A stretch of DNA of 26,010 nt from Chrysomallon squamiferum. Its lineage: Eukaryota > Mollusca > Gastropoda > Neomphalida > Peltospiridae. Position 1 is the first letter of the stretch. Each line of letters starts with the position of its first letter. The stretch spans positions 4,865,591 to 4,891,600 of the forward strand of contig CM022668.1 of the NCBI GenBank assembly GCA_012295275.1. Reading direction: 5' to 3'. Under the pieces are notes generated by a model. That model was not told where the DNA came from. It did no database searches and saw only the letters and a list, made by a program, of their open reading frames with translations. Positions 24,850 to 26,010 of this stretch are shown one piece after another. The translations under genes and the position numbers were made by a program.

Positions 24850-26010
24850 CTGAGTCTCGTTTTAACTTCTTTCTACGAATTCCTTATCGAGTGACTGACT
24901 CCGAGAAAGGTGGAGCCATTTGTAAATGTTACTGAAAGAAAATATAAGAAAAAAAAATAAAAGAATGAAAGGTCAGCTATTAATTGAACTATTTTTTCAA
25001 GCACTTGAAATAAACCATCCAGTATATTTTAATTTAAATACATCAGCTGTTACGTGTAATAAACATATTTTCTTTTTCTCTGCGTGGTTCCCTTTTTTCA
25101 CCTACCACAAAAGAAACTGGTTTCTCTGTTTTATTTGCAAACTGGCGGAAAAAATTCTTCTTTCTTTTTTTCTTTATTTCTTTATTTCTTTATTTATTCA
25201 ATTGTTCGTTATTATATTTTTATTTATTTTGTTGTTTTTTTTGTGTTTTTTTATATTTAATTTTGTTGTATTCATTTTTCATATTGTTTGGATCTTCATA
25301 CATTGTTATTTTTCTATTCACACTCACACACACACACACACGCACACACGCACACACACACGCAGGCAGGTGGGTGTTTGTTTAAAATAACAAATAAATT
25401 AAGTCACTCATCTGAGTCTCATGTTGCTAGAGAAAATTAATTTTAGTTGACAGATGTTGTTTTATCACGTACTCATATCGTCAATTTTGTTCCTGTGGCC
25501 GAATTAGTGTTGCTGTTGTTGCTGACAGGTCACTATTGGTTTTCACTGTTTTATTTTACATACACATTCATCTCTGGTTCCATACCAAAAACAATAAATA
25601 AATAAAAATAAAATGTAATGCACCTTGATGAAAATACACTAAACAATAACGTGATCACCTTCACACAAAGTAAGGTCACCTAAACTGTGACACCTTCAGA
25701 TGTTACGGTCATCGCTCTGTTTTTAAATTAATCAAATATCTATCCGCTGATCTAAGACCCATGCCGCTCACAAATTTAATTTTAGGTGGCAGATGTTGAG
25801 TTTTCTTCGAATTAATATGGTAAATATCATAGGATGTAAAAGTATTATTGTTAGTAGAAGTAGTAGTAGTATTGTTGTTGTTGTTGTTGTTATTGTTATT
25901 TTAATTTTATTATAACGTATATTGATCTTGCTGATGATGGTGAAGATATTGCTATAGACTTTATTAATATCACGACTGTCACGTGACCTGTGATGACGTT
26001 TACTGATAAA
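24850..26010. other. Region upstream of the orphan exon, with repeat copies 3 and 4
   Basis: The minus-strand 5' flank of the orphan exon; no TATA-like site stands out. Repeat copy 3 (25140-25456, CTGAGTCTCATGTTGCTAGA at 25412-25431) includes a (CA)n tract at 25323-25362, and copy 4 has CTAAGACCCATGCCGCTCAC at 25752-25771. The 154-residue open frame from 24926 is Phe/Ile-rich T-tract plus (CA)n and is not considered a gene. Confidence 0.55.

Noticed and set aside
24926-25390. 154-residue open frame
   Set aside because: Phe/Ile/His-rich because of T-tracts and (CA)n; no homologous frame in the repeat copy at 22.9-23.3 kb.

Overview
The window is metazoan and probably comes from a mollusc, plausibly an octopus-like cephalopod. 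This rests on the AT-rich sequence, very heavy (GA)n/(CT)n, (CA)n, (GTAT)n and (TAA)n tracts, a tRNA-derived SINE-like remnant with a B-box, and spliceosomal genes with tiny exons and long introns. The taxon is inferred and no lineage marker proves it. Almost none of the long open frames is a gene; most are translated simple repeats. The real genes are found by comparing paralogous copies within the window.

The coding content is one family of small secreted proteins, present in several copies on both strands. The architecture is: a signal-peptide exon ending in phase 2; a 65-nt amphipathic, probably coiled-coil exon with two Cys that changes the phase to 1; a variable run of 9-, 12- or 15-nt phase-1 symmetric microexons encoding a Pro/Thr/Ala linker; a 99-120-nt six-cysteine exon (C-x3..9-C-x5-C-x11..12-C-x6-CC, CLIP-like in spacing); and a tiny terminal exon of a few codons. 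In the one complete copy the exons sum exactly to an open frame of 117 residues.

Layout: 1-4.2 kb (+) is the 3' part of gene A, whose linker microexons lie in about 300-bp tandem repeats. 5.3-8.5 kb (-) is gene B, with two tandem linker/CLIP modules and no local first exon. 8.6-10.7 kb (+) holds decayed pieces of the family, including an A-like microexon pseudogene. 11.4-14.5 kb (-) is gene L and 17.7-21.6 kb (+) is gene R. L and R are the two arms of a large inverted duplication and diverge from a central region that holds duplicated promoter-like blocks, a 200-N gap and a (CT)n satellite. 24.74-24.84 kb (-) is a further signal-peptide exon with no visible partner exons.

L has lost its normal second exon and B has lost its first, so L exon 1 may splice to B exon 2. 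All cassette exons start and end in phase 1, so skipping any of them keeps frame and the locus could yield many linker lengths. The closest analogy known to me is the micro-exon genes (MEGs) of Schistosoma, but the sequences here are not recognisably related. No function is established for the family.
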